A DNA stretch of 16,426 bases, taken from assembly GCA_947853245.1 (NCBI GenBank), contig CANTWP010000013.1, positions 1 through 16,426 of the forward strand, in the 5' to 3' direction. Below, piece by piece: positions 7,011 to 13,798 of this stretch. The notes beneath the pieces were generated by a model. That model made no database searches. It worked only from the letters and a program-made list of their open reading frames with translations, and had not been told where the DNA came from. The DNA is from an uncultured Bacilli bacterium (GTDB lineage Bacteria; Bacillota_I; Bacilli_A; RF39; UBA660). How positions within the stretch are numbered: the first letter of the stretch is position 1; every line of letters begins with the position of its first letter. Position numbers and translations under genes: made by a program.

Positions 7011-8138
7011 GTTTGGCAATATAATTATAGGTTTATTAGTGATTTCATTATCTTTTATATTATTAATAGTATTATAGATATTTGTGATCCTATGTTCTAA
7101 CATTAACATAGGATCATTAACATTTTTACAATTAGTTATAATAGGTAAATTAATATCTTTTTTCATCGAATTTAAATATTGCCTACCATTATTATTAAAT
7201 CCTAGTACCCTAATATAAGTAATACTGGTCATATTCTTTGCTTCTTCTTTAGTAAAACCACATAATATATGATTAAACATTCTATTTAATCTATTATAGG
7301 TATAACGTTTAGTTTTAATTTTAGTAATTAAGTCTTCTAAATTATAACTATCTAGGATATTATTAATAATTCTATTTTCTATTCCTTCATCAACGGTTTG
7401 ATATTGATCAATATTTTTTCCCTCTAATAAAAGTTTATATTTTAAATATTGAAAATAGTTATTAGTATTAAATGAAATATTATTATATTTTGGAATATAA
7501 TTATCGATATTTTCTTGATTAAATATTTTATTTCTAATTCCTTTCGCACTTAGTAATTCATTATCAGTATTATCACCATGATAATCATTAGTTCTTTTGA
7601 TAGTTATTGGTTTAATATTACTTTCTTGTTTAATAATTTCTTTGATATAACTAATTCCTAATAGATCGTTAGGTGTTAACAAATATTTGCCAGTAATATC
7701 TTTTAAGGCTTGAGATAGAGCAGTAGGATAATTAGCTCCTTTTTTCATATATGTTTTTACTAATGTGTCATATTTATCATTGTTAAGTTGTGTTTGCGCT
7801 AAAGTTGTTAATAAATATATGTCATCACATTCACTGCCAAATACTAAATACTCAACATTTAATTTAGATAATATTTGAATCGCTCCTTTAGCAAAAAAAT
7901 CCGCTGATTGACATGCAAAAGGATATGGTAGTTCTACTACTAAATCAACCCCATATTTTAAAGCTATTTTAGTTTTATCCCATTTATTTATGACACTCAT
8001 TTCACCTCTTTGTGAGAAAGTTGGATTTAGTATTAGTATAACTACATAATCTGGGTACATTTCTTTAACTTTATTTAAATGATATAAATGTCCATTATGA
8101 AATGGATTATATTCACAAATAATTCCTACACTTTTCAT
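6981..8138 (-). CDS. tmcAL: tRNA(Met) cytidine acetate ligase (YlbM/TmcAL)
   Basis: A 385-residue nucleotidyltransferase-fold enzyme. In B. subtilis TmcAL uses ATP and acetate to make N4-acetylcytidine at the wobble position of elongator tRNA-Met. The N-terminus has GIICEYNPFHNGH, with the HxGH catalytic motif at residues 14-17, followed by the QRGE stretch, LVFGSE and a central KRTNDYHGD segment typical of the family. The frame is open nine codons further upstream, but ATG 8138 has the SD GGTGAT (minus strand, 8147-8142) three bases before it. It is divergent from the pilin-like gene. In Bacillus ylbM neighbours ylbN-rpmF; here the pilin-like gene lies between them. Confidence 0.93.
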   Translation of the reverse strand: MKSVGIICEYNPFHNGHLYHLNKVKEMYPDYVVILILNPTFSQRGEMSVINKWDKTKIALKYGVDLVVELPYPFACQSADFFAKGAIQILSKLNVEYLVFGSECDDIYLLTTLAQTQLNNDKYDTLVKTYMKKGANYPTALSQALKDITGKYLLTPNDLLGISYIKEIIKQESNIKPITIKRTNDYHGDNTDNELLSAKGIRNKIFNQENIDNYIPKYNNISFNTNNYFQYLKYKLLLEGKNIDQYQTVDEGIENRIINNILDSYNLEDLITKIKTKRYTYNRLNRMFNHILCGFTKEEAKNMTSITYIRVLGFNNNGRQYLNSMKKDINLPIITNCKNVNDPMLMLEHRITNIYNTINNIKDNEITNKPIIILPNKKACDIKEN

Positions 8139-8155
8139 AAAATCACCGTATTCAT

Positions 8156-8184
8156 ATAATAACAAAAATTTTCTAATAAGTAAA
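8156..8184 (-). promoter_or_regulatory. Promoter of tmcAL
   Basis: Minus strand: TTTACT (8184-8179), 17 nt, TATTAT (8161-8156). The -35 match is moderate. Confidence 0.45.
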
Positions 8185-8192
8185 ATACTTAC

Positions 8193-8221
8193 TTGAAAAA
8201 ACTGGTATTTAATGTTATTAT
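8193..8221 (+). promoter_or_regulatory. Promoter of the pilin-like gene
   Basis: TTGAAA (8193-8198), 17 nt, TATTAT (8216-8221). It is divergent from the tmcAL promoter. The inverted repeat AAGTAA-AATAC-TTACTT (8178-8194) lies between them and touches both -35 elements. Confidence 0.55.
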
Positions 8222-8246
8222 TTAATATAGAATAGGAGAGGTTTAA

Positions 8247-10133
8247 ATGAAGGAAGTTAAAAAGTCGGGTTTTACTTTAATTGAGTTACTTGGCATATTA
8301 GTTTTGATTGCAATTATCGGTTTAATAGCATTTGTTGCTATTGATAAATCCTTAAAGAGTGGAAAAGATAATGCTTATGAAAAACAAATCAAACTAATTG
8401 AATTGGCTGCTAAGAATTGGGCTAGTGATAATTTAGATAAATTACCTGATGCAGGAAAATTCATTACAGTTGATTTTATGACATTAAAGATGTATGGTTA
8501 TTTGGATGTTAAAGTGTCTGATCCTATTACTGGATTATGTTTTCCAAATGATGCCTTTGTATCTATTGTTCATTCTGGTGCAACAGATCAGATGCTTTAC
8601 GAGGTAAATAGAGATAGTTTAAATAATGGTCAACTTGCCTGTGATGAATATAGTAAAGATATGTTAGACGATCCTAATATAGCAGTAGCTGGCTCTGTTA
8701 ATACACTTGGTAAAGATCAGTATGCTACGTTAACTGTAGCCTATAATTACGAGAACTTAGATGAAAGCAAGATACATTTTAAAGAAGAAGTTCTTAGTGG
8801 TGAAAATGCTACAAAATCTGAATTTAATATTACAGATAGAAGATATAATAGTGAAAAAAAACTTTATGAAATGGATATTCAGATAAGAGCTGGTTGGCAT
8901 GAACATGCTGTTGCGTGGATAGAAATAGAAAAAGGAGCTATAACGCTTTCTGATGGTCGTCAGAGTAATTTTGTATCAAGTTCTGAAATATATATTGACA
9001 ATGCGGTACTTAATGCTGATAAGTCTATAAGTTATGTTTGTACTGCTGGTAAATGCCCATTTTCTAGTGCTGAAGAGGTTCTAGGTCCAGTGTCATATGG
9101 TGGGCTATGTATGGATGATAATAATAGCAATTCTGTTATTGCAACTATGGGAGAATTTTATGCTGGCATGGAAATAAACGGCTCATTTAAAATTGGTGGA
9201 ATTATATATAATGGTGAACAGAGAATTAAATTGTCAGTTCAAGATAAACCTAATTCTCAAATTTATTATTATGTTTATAGATTATTGGATGCTAGTGGTA
9301 ATGAATCTTCTAAATTGTATAAGTATTCAGAAACAAAATGGGCTAAAGGAAGACCTGATAAGAATTGGAGTACTTCTGATTCTTCAGGCAAACATGATTT
9401 ATCGATTAGTGCTATTGAAAATGGAACATATTATGTTGAAGTATGTGATGCTAATAGTAATTGTAATGATGTTGGACCTTATGAACTTCAATATAATGAT
9501 TGTCAAACTCCAACTATTGTCAGTGGTTATAAAGATAGTACCCAATTAAATACTTTATTCTCAGATTATCCAAGTGTCTCTCAAAATTATAATGGTATTC
9601 CTGTTCATAATTCTTCAAGCGTTTTAATTATTGGTGCTGTGATAATGCCACTTCCAGAACTTGATTTTGCTTTTCATCTAAAGTATTATAATGAAGGTGG
9701 TCTATCTGCTTTTGAATCTATTGGTTACAAAACGTATAGTGGTCTTGATTTTAGTTATAAATCATTAGGCACTGTAAGACAACAAGCTATTAATGATAGA
9801 AATTATTGTGGTGATAGTTATCTTTATATAGTTGCATCTGATGTGGCTGGAAATATTACATTACACAAAGAGCCTTTAGGATATCTAAATTGCGAATCTT
9901 ACATTCCACCAGTTGATGAAGGTGGTGAACAAATTGAAATGTGTGATGCCATTTGTCAAATGAAACAAAATAGTGACTTATGGCTTACTTGTGATTCAGA
10001 ATTTTGTCAAGATCAGTTACATGAAGATAATACAAATATTTGTAATGAAGCATTTGATGGAAACTGTAGCTTTGATGAAAATAGTGGCCATTGGTCAGTA
10101 TGTGATGCATACTCATGTAGCGAACTTTATTGA
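8247..10133 (+). CDS. Large type IV pilin-like surface protein with Cys/Trp-rich tail
   Basis: A 628-residue protein opening with a class III signal, KKSGFTLIELL: prepilin peptidase would cut after Gly8. A pilin-type hydrophobic helix (about 9-32) and a charged amphipathic helix follow. The rest is far longer than a normal pilin (about 150 residues). It contains beta-rich, Ig-like-looking segments (for example YNYENLDESKIHFKEEV, YYVYRLLDASGNESSKLYK, GTYYVEVCDANSNC) and an end with eight Cys in about 65 residues. Two copies of W-x2-C-D-x3-C occur there (WLTCDSEFC, WSVCDAYSC). This fits a membrane-anchored adhesin or pseudopilin; the Cys pairs suggest disulfides. No prepilin peptidase, pilus ATPase or platform gene is in the window. 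A strong AGGAGAGG SD precedes the ATG. It is a single-gene unit with its own promoter and terminator. Confidence 0.88.
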   Translation: MKEVKKSGFTLIELLGILVLIAIIGLIAFVAIDKSLKSGKDNAYEKQIKLIELAAKNWASDNLDKLPDAGKFITVDFMTLKMYGYLDVKVSDPITGLCFPNDAFVSIVHSGATDQMLYEVNRDSLNNGQLACDEYSKDMLDDPNIAVAGSVNTLGKDQYATLTVAYNYENLDESKIHFKEEVLSGENATKSEFNITDRRYNSEKKLYEMDIQIRAGWHEHAVAWIEIEKGAITLSDGRQSNFVSSSEIYIDNAVLNADKSISYVCTAGKCPFSSAEEVLGPVSYGGLCMDDNNSNSVIATMGEFYAGMEINGSFKIGGIIYNGEQRIKLSVQDKPNSQIYYYVYRLLDASGNESSKLYKYSETKWAKGRPDKNWSTSDSSGKHDLSISAIENGTYYVEVCDANSNCNDVGPYELQYNDCQTPTIVSGYKDSTQLNTLFSDYPSVSQNYNGIPVHNSSSVLIIGAVIMPLPELDFAFHLKYYNEGGLSAFESIGYKTYSGLDFSYKSLGTVRQQAINDRNYCGDSYLYIVASDVAGNITLHKEPLGYLNCESYIPPVDEGGEQIEMCDAICQMKQNSDLWLTCDSEFCQDQLHEDNTNICNEAFDGNCSFDENSGHWSVCDAYSCSELY

Positions 10134-10151
10134 TATATTTTAATACAATTG

Positions 10152-10177
10152 AAGCACTTGATTTCAAGTGCTTTTTT
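10152..10177 (+). terminator. Terminator of the pilin-like gene, containing the next -35
   Basis: A nine-pair stem (10152-10160 with 10165-10173), loop ATTT, and T to 10177. The TTGATT at 10158-10163 in its top is also the best -35 for yceD-rpmF. Confidence 0.85.
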
Positions 10178-10186
10178 GTGTATAAT
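10158..10186 (+). promoter_or_regulatory. Promoter of yceD-rpmF, embedded in the terminator
   Basis: TTGATT (10158-10163), exactly 17 nt, perfect TATAAT (10181-10186). The spacer is the 3' arm and T-run of the upstream terminator. Start is predicted near 10193, just before the GGTGAT SD. Confidence 0.7.
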
Positions 10187-10205
10187 GTTAGTGCTGGTGA
10201 TGAAA

Positions 10206-10688
10206 ATGAATTTTGAATTATTACGTCTTAAGAATGATCTAGATAAGAATATTCCAATTGATATGACATATTCTTTTCCTAGAGAAATGTTAGACATGAC
10301 TGATTTATTAGAATTAAATAATGTTAAAATAATTGGGGATTTACATAAAAATGCTTTAGACGATATTATTTTAAATGTTGAAGTAAGTGGTATTATGATA
10401 TTACCAAGTGCTATTACATTAAAACCAGTTAATTATCCATTTAATATCAATATAGATGGAAATATCGAAGAATTAATGGAAGAAATTGATGAAAATTCGA
10501 AAAAAGTGGAAAATACTATTGATATTTTACCAATAATATGGGAAAATATATTAATGGAAATTCCCATGAGAGTTGTTGAGTCGGATGCAGACATTTCTAC
10601 TTTAAAAGGGGATGGATGGAGAGTTATTACAGAAAATACTAAAAATGAAGGTAACTCTGGTTTGGCAAAACTAAAAGACTTGTTATAA
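10206..10688 (+). CDS. yceD: YceD/YlbN family protein (DUF177), partner of L32
   Basis: A 160-residue DUF177 protein. The family is usually encoded directly before rpmF and is linked to 23S rRNA or large-subunit metabolism. The N-terminus MNFELLRLKN matches the family opening. The middle has ILNVEVSGIMILPSAITLKPVNYPF, acidic stretches follow, and the C-terminus AKLKDLL is characteristic. The frame is open back to 10149, but that region is the terminator and promoter. The SD GGTGAT at 10196-10201 places the start at ATG 10206; ATG 10200 overlaps the SD. rpmF begins 15 bases after the stop, so this is a two-gene operon. The family's usual Cys pair, present in many bacteria, is not seen here. 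Confidence 0.88.
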   Translation: MNFELLRLKNDLDKNIPIDMTYSFPREMLDMTDLLELNNVKIIGDLHKNALDDIILNVEVSGIMILPSAITLKPVNYPFNINIDGNIEELMEEIDENSKKVENTIDILPIIWENILMEIPMRVVESDADISTLKGDGWRVITENTKNEGNSGLAKLKDLL

Positions 10689-10703
10689 GAAAGAGGTGGA
10701 ATC

Positions 10704-10892
10704 ATGGCTGTACCATTTAGAAAAGTTAGTAAAACACGTGGAAGAATGAGAAGAACTCATTACAAAATAAGTGCTAATGGAACTACTAAATGTCCAAAAT
10801 GCGGAGCAGAAGTAAGACCACATCGTGTATGTGCTGCATGTGGAACATATAAAGGTAAAGAAGTTATTAAAAAAGAAGAAACAGCTGAATAG
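10704..10892 (+). CDS. rpmF: 50S ribosomal protein L32, zinc-binding form
   Basis: A 62-residue ribosomal protein of the large subunit. The MAVPFRKVSKTRGRMRR opening is diagnostic. A zinc ribbon CPKC...CAAC supplies four cysteines (C+ form), so it depends on zinc; no Cys-free paralogue is in this window. Length is slightly above the usual 56-60 because of a Lys/Glu-rich tail (KKEETAE). An AGAGGTGG SD precedes the ATG. It is the second gene of the yceD-rpmF operon, and its stop codon sits in the terminator hairpin. Confidence 0.98.
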   Translation: MAVPFRKVSKTRGRMRRTHYKISANGTTKCPKCGAEVRPHRVCAACGTYKGKEVIKKEETAE

Positions 10893-10905
10893 TTGTTTTT
10901 TATTT
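10879..10905. terminator. Terminator between convergent rpmF and rodA-like gene
   Basis: AAACAGCT (10879-10886) pairs with AGTTGTTT (10891-10898), with one G-T pair and loop GAAT, followed by a T-rich run. The rpmF stop lies in the loop and 3' arm. On the minus strand a C/T run follows too, so it may serve both genes. Confidence 0.65.
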
Positions 10906-12027
10906 ATTTTTATATTTATTTTCACCTGCTATATTAAAGATGATTCCTAAAGCTATAAAATAACTAAGCAAGCTAGAGCCACCATAACTTATAAATGGTA
11001 GGGTAATTCCTGTTATAGGAAGTAATCCAATTGTCATGCCAATATTTTGCATTTGTTGATATATAAGCATACCAAAAATACCCGCAATTATATATTTATT
11101 AATTAATTTTTTTGATTTTTTAGCTAATAAAATTAAGCTGATATCAAAGTATAAAATTATTAATATTAAAAAAATAGAACCCATAAAACCAGTATTACTT
11201 GAATATACAGCAAATATAAAATCGGTTTGTGGTTCTGGAAAATAGATCGGTGTATGATTAAAACCATATCCAAATAACCCTCCTGCGCCAATTGCCGTTC
11301 TACCATTTTCTAGTTGATAGCCAGAACTATTGCTCCAATTTAATAATCTATCGATACGCAAGAAAAAACTATTACCAAATATACTCACAAATTGTTCTTG
11401 ATAGAAAAAATAGAACCCAAGTAATGCTCCAATTAAGATAACAACCATAATCAAAAGTATTAAAAACCATCTATATCTAATTCCACTTATAAAAAGCATA
11501 CAAAAGGTTATAATAAGGTAAATTAATACAACACCAGTATCCGGTTGTAAAAAAGTAAGAAGACTAGGAATAAAGGCTATACCTGCTACTTTACATAAAA
11601 AGATAAATTCTTGTTTAACACTAGGATAAGGATAATTTTGATGAAAGTTATTAATCATTGTAGCTAGTACTAAAATTAATATAATTTTAATAAATTCACT
11701 AGGTTGAATGCCACCAATACCTGGAATAAAAAACCAACATTTAGCATCATTAATTCGAGGAGCAAATAAAAGTAAACCAACTAAGGAAATTATACCTAAT
11801 ATATATAAGTACCAAATATTTTCTAATGTTTTATTATTACCAATATACATTATAAAGAAAACAATTAAAAATCCCAAAGCATACCAAATAGCTTGTTTCC
11901 ATACCAAATTACTATAATAACTGGAAAGTAGTTTAGTAGCACTACCAATACTTAAAATACTGATAACAAAGAATATAATTATACATAATAATATTTTTCG
12001 TTCTAAGTAAAATCTCCCAATTTTCAT
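10900..12027 (-). CDS. rodA: FtsW/RodA/SpoVE family peptidoglycan glycosyltransferase
   Basis: A 375-residue multi-pass SEDS protein (about ten hydrophobic segments) that polymerises lipid II glycan strands at the membrane. Motifs: GIGGIQPSEFIK (about 103-114), FLQPDTG (159-165), the P-x-x-TDFIFAV motif with the presumed catalytic Asp269, and the C-terminal GLLPITGITLPFISYGGSSLL signature. After TDFIFAV the usual acidic pair (as in AEELG or GEELG) is replaced by YSSNTG, an oddity in an otherwise well-kept enzyme. The ATG has AAGAGGTGG upstream on the minus strand, and a -10 TATAAT lies at 12071-12066. No class b PBP partner is nearby, so RodA, FtsW or SpoVE cannot be told apart firmly; the symbol is provisional. 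It is convergent with rpmF. Confidence 0.88.
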   Translation of the reverse strand: MKIGRFYLERKILLCIIIFFVISILSIGSATKLLSSYYSNLVWKQAIWYALGFLIVFFIMYIGNNKTLENIWYLYILGIISLVGLLLFAPRINDAKCWFFIPGIGGIQPSEFIKIILILVLATMINNFHQNYPYPSVKQEFIFLCKVAGIAFIPSLLTFLQPDTGVVLIYLIITFCMLFISGIRYRWFLILLIMVVILIGALLGFYFFYQEQFVSIFGNSFFLRIDRLLNWSNSSGYQLENGRTAIGAGGLFGYGFNHTPIYFPEPQTDFIFAVYSSNTGFMGSIFLILIILYFDISLILLAKKSKKLINKYIIAGIFGMLIYQQMQNIGMTIGLLPITGITLPFISYGGSSLLSYFIALGIIFNIAGENKYKNK

Positions 12028-12121
12028 CTTGCCACCTCTTAAAGTCCATTTTTATTTTGGCAAAAATTATATAAAATATATCTTATTATAAAAATAACTA
12101 TTAAATTTAAAAAAAATATAG

Positions 12122-12127
12122 TATAAT
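12122..12127 (+). promoter_or_regulatory. -10 element upstream of the EIIB-like gene
   Basis: A perfect TATAAT nine bases before the GGTGAT SD; no convincing -35. The 118-base gap also holds the divergent rodA -10 at 12071-12066. Confidence 0.4.
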
Positions 12128-12145
12128 TATTATGTGGTGATAGGA

Positions 12146-12463
12146 ATGCAATATTTGCAATATGTTATAATTATAGTAGTTTTGTTATTGATAGCATTAT
12201 CGATTGTTAGAACAAAAAAGAAAGACTATAAAATAGAAGTTAATAAATTGGTTAATTATTTAGGTGGTAAAAACAATATCATTACTTATGATTCTAATAA
12301 ATCTAGATTTACTGTAGAATTAAAAGATATTAGTTTAGTAAATAAAGATGCCATTCAAAAATTAGGAGCACAAGGTATTGTAGAGATAGATAATCAATTA
12401 AAAATAATACTTGGAAGTTCTGCTAATAAATTAAAAAAATATATTGACGATTTAAAGCGATAA
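12146..12463 (+). CDS. Membrane-tethered PTS EIIB-like domain lacking the phospho-Cys
   Basis: A 105-residue protein: one N-terminal membrane helix (about 5-22), a basic stop-transfer KKK, then a glucose-type PTS EIIB fold (30-105). The family pattern LGGKxNI is at 39-45, and KLGAQGIVEIDNQLKIILG matches the ALGAkGVvevgnqvQvIiG half. In true EIIB the phosphorylated cysteine lies eleven residues after the first Gly of GGK, in C-[IA]-T-R-L-R. Here the aligned stretch is NKSRFT, with Asn51 in place of Cys, so it cannot take phosphate in the normal way. No EIIC or EIIA is present. The frame is open from GTG 12134, but the SD GGTGAT (12136-12141) sets ATG 12146. It is probably a regulatory or structural relic of a PTS domain. 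Confidence 0.82.
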   Translation: MQYLQYVIIIVVLLLIALSIVRTKKKDYKIEVNKLVNYLGGKNNIITYDSNKSRFTVELKDISLVNKDAIQKLGAQGIVEIDNQLKIILGSSANKLKKYIDDLKR

Positions 12464-12479
12464 AAAAATCGCTTTTTTT
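12454..12479 (+). terminator. Terminator of the EIIB-like gene
   Basis: AAAGCGAT (12454-12461) pairs with ATCGCTTT (12468-12475); T to 12479. The 5' arm overlaps the last codons. Confidence 0.85.
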
Positions 12480-12486
12480 CTATATT

Positions 12487-12519
12487 TTGACATATTTCGA
12501 CAAAACGATATGTTAGTAT
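12487..12519 (+). promoter_or_regulatory. Kinase promoter with a perfect Spo0A box (12495-12504)
   Basis: The minus strand of 12495-12504 reads TTTGTCGAAA, an exact match to the 0A-box consensus TTTGTCRAAA. It lies just after TTGACA (12487-12492). The likely -10, TAGTAT (12514-12519), is 21 bases from that -35, the unusually long spacing known from Spo0A-activated B. subtilis promoters such as spoIIE and spoIIG. An imperfect dyad ACATAT...ATATGT (12490-12495 and 12508-12513) encloses the box. Whether the box activates or represses is not decided by sequence. Confidence 0.6.
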
Positions 12520-12538
12520 TATATTGGAGGTTTTGATT

Positions 12539-13750
12539 ATGATCGAAACAATGATTTTAAATCTTATTTATTTAGCTTTTCCATTAACTTTATATATTAT
12601 ATATTGTATGTATGCTAATGTCCTAAACAAAAAAACTAATAATTTAATATTTACTTTCTTTTTAGTAACTTGTTTTTATTTCTTAATTAGATTTGGTACT
12701 AGAGAAATAGATTATTTACCTTTATCATTGATAAGTGTTCCTCTTATTTTAGCTTATATTAATAAGAAAGATATAGCCATATTTTTACTTAGTATTTTAA
12801 CTATCATTTATTATATAAATTTTAGATATGGGTATTTAATTATTTTCTGTCTAATAATTAATTATGTGTTATATAAGTTATTATATATAAATAAACAAAG
12901 AAAAAATATTATGATACTAGTAATTATAATCTTAAATATTATTCCAACTTTATTAAATATTAAAGAATTTAATGGTGAGATAGTACTTTATTTGATAGAA
13001 AGTTTATTATTACCATATTTAATTATAATATTAGTAAATAGTTGTGAAAAAGTAGCAGATCTTCATATGAATCTACAATATATTGAACATGAAAAACAAG
13101 TACGATTATCGATCTTTAAAATAACTCATGAAATTAAAAATCCCATAGCGGTTTGTAAAGGTTATTTAGATATGTTTGATACTGCGAATAAAGAACATAG
13201 TAAAAAGTATATTCCAATAATTAAGTCGGAAATAAATAGAACGTTATGTTTATTAGAAGATTTTCTTGATTTTAATAAAATAAAACTTGAAAGAGAAGAA
13301 ATGGATTTAATACTATTATTAAAAGATATTAAATCTAGCTGTTTACCTTTATTTAGTAATAATAAAATTAGTTGTCAAGATAACATCGACAATAGTGATG
13401 AAGAGATCTATTTAAATGGTGATTATAATCGCTTAAAACAAGTACTTATTAATGTAATGAAAAATAGTGTTGAAGCATTAAAGGATACTGATAAACCTTG
13501 TATTAAATTTTATTATAAATTAAAGAATGATTATGTCCATGTTTATGTAGAAGATAATGGTTGTGGAATGAGTAGAGAGGTTTTAGCTAGAATTAAAGAA
13601 CCTTTTTTCACTACTAAGTCTAATGGAACTGGCTTAGGTGTTACTATATCACATGAAGTGATTCAGGGACATAAAGGTATTATTAAGTATTCTTCTAAAG
13701 AAGGTTTAGGCACTAAAGTGGAAATAATTTTACCGTTAGACAGGCAATAA
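12539..13750 (+). CDS. KinB-like membrane sensor histidine kinase (orphan)
   Basis: A 403-residue sensor kinase. Residues 1-165 are about five to six closely packed membrane segments with almost no external loop, as in KinB-type sporulation kinases. HisKA has the phosphoacceptor His197 in ITHEIKNPIAVCKGYLDM. The HATPase part has the N box NVMKNSVEAL (Asn305, Asn309), G1 box DNGCGM (339-344), F box PFFTTK and G2 box GTGLGVTI. All catalytic motifs are intact. The start ATG 12539 follows GGAGG by eight bases; TTG 12524 is in frame but lies in the promoter. No response regulator is adjacent, so it probably feeds a phosphorelay elsewhere. The perfect Spo0A box in its promoter and the nearby gpr make a sporulation kinase the best inference, but its signal is unknown. 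Confidence 0.9.
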   Translation: MIETMILNLIYLAFPLTLYIIYCMYANVLNKKTNNLIFTFFLVTCFYFLIRFGTREIDYLPLSLISVPLILAYINKKDIAIFLLSILTIIYYINFRYGYLIIFCLIINYVLYKLLYINKQRKNIMILVIIILNIIPTLLNIKEFNGEIVLYLIESLLLPYLIIILVNSCEKVADLHMNLQYIEHEKQVRLSIFKITHEIKNPIAVCKGYLDMFDTANKEHSKKYIPIIKSEINRTLCLLEDFLDFNKIKLEREEMDLILLLKDIKSSCLPLFSNNKISCQDNIDNSDEEIYLNGDYNRLKQVLINVMKNSVEALKDTDKPCIKFYYKLKNDYVHVYVEDNGCGMSREVLARIKEPFFTTKSNGTGLGVTISHEVIQGHKGIIKYSSKEGLGTKVEIILPLDRQ

Positions 13751-13798
13751 AAAATCAAGAGCTTAGACGAATTTATTTCGTCACTCTTGATTTGTTTT
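13749..13798. terminator. Bidirectional terminator between kinase and transglutaminase genes
   Basis: Outer stem AAATCAAGAG (13752-13761) with CTCTTGATTT (13784-13793), inner stem GACGAA (13766-13771) with TTCGTC (13777-13782). T-rich on both strands; it separates convergent genes. Confidence 0.85.

Noticed and set aside
9193..9549. Overlapping 118-codon frame inside the pilin-like gene
   Set aside because: No SD, Ile/Leu/Met-rich low-complexity product, fully inside a well-supported gene. The antisense frames inside cysK, cysS, yceD and rpmF were dropped for the same reason.
10131..10200. In-frame read-through of TGA 10131 would fuse the pilin-like protein to YceD
   Set aside because: The stretch between them is a terminator plus promoter, YceD has its own SD and start at 10206, and all Trp codons in the window are TGG. 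The shared frame is coincidence.
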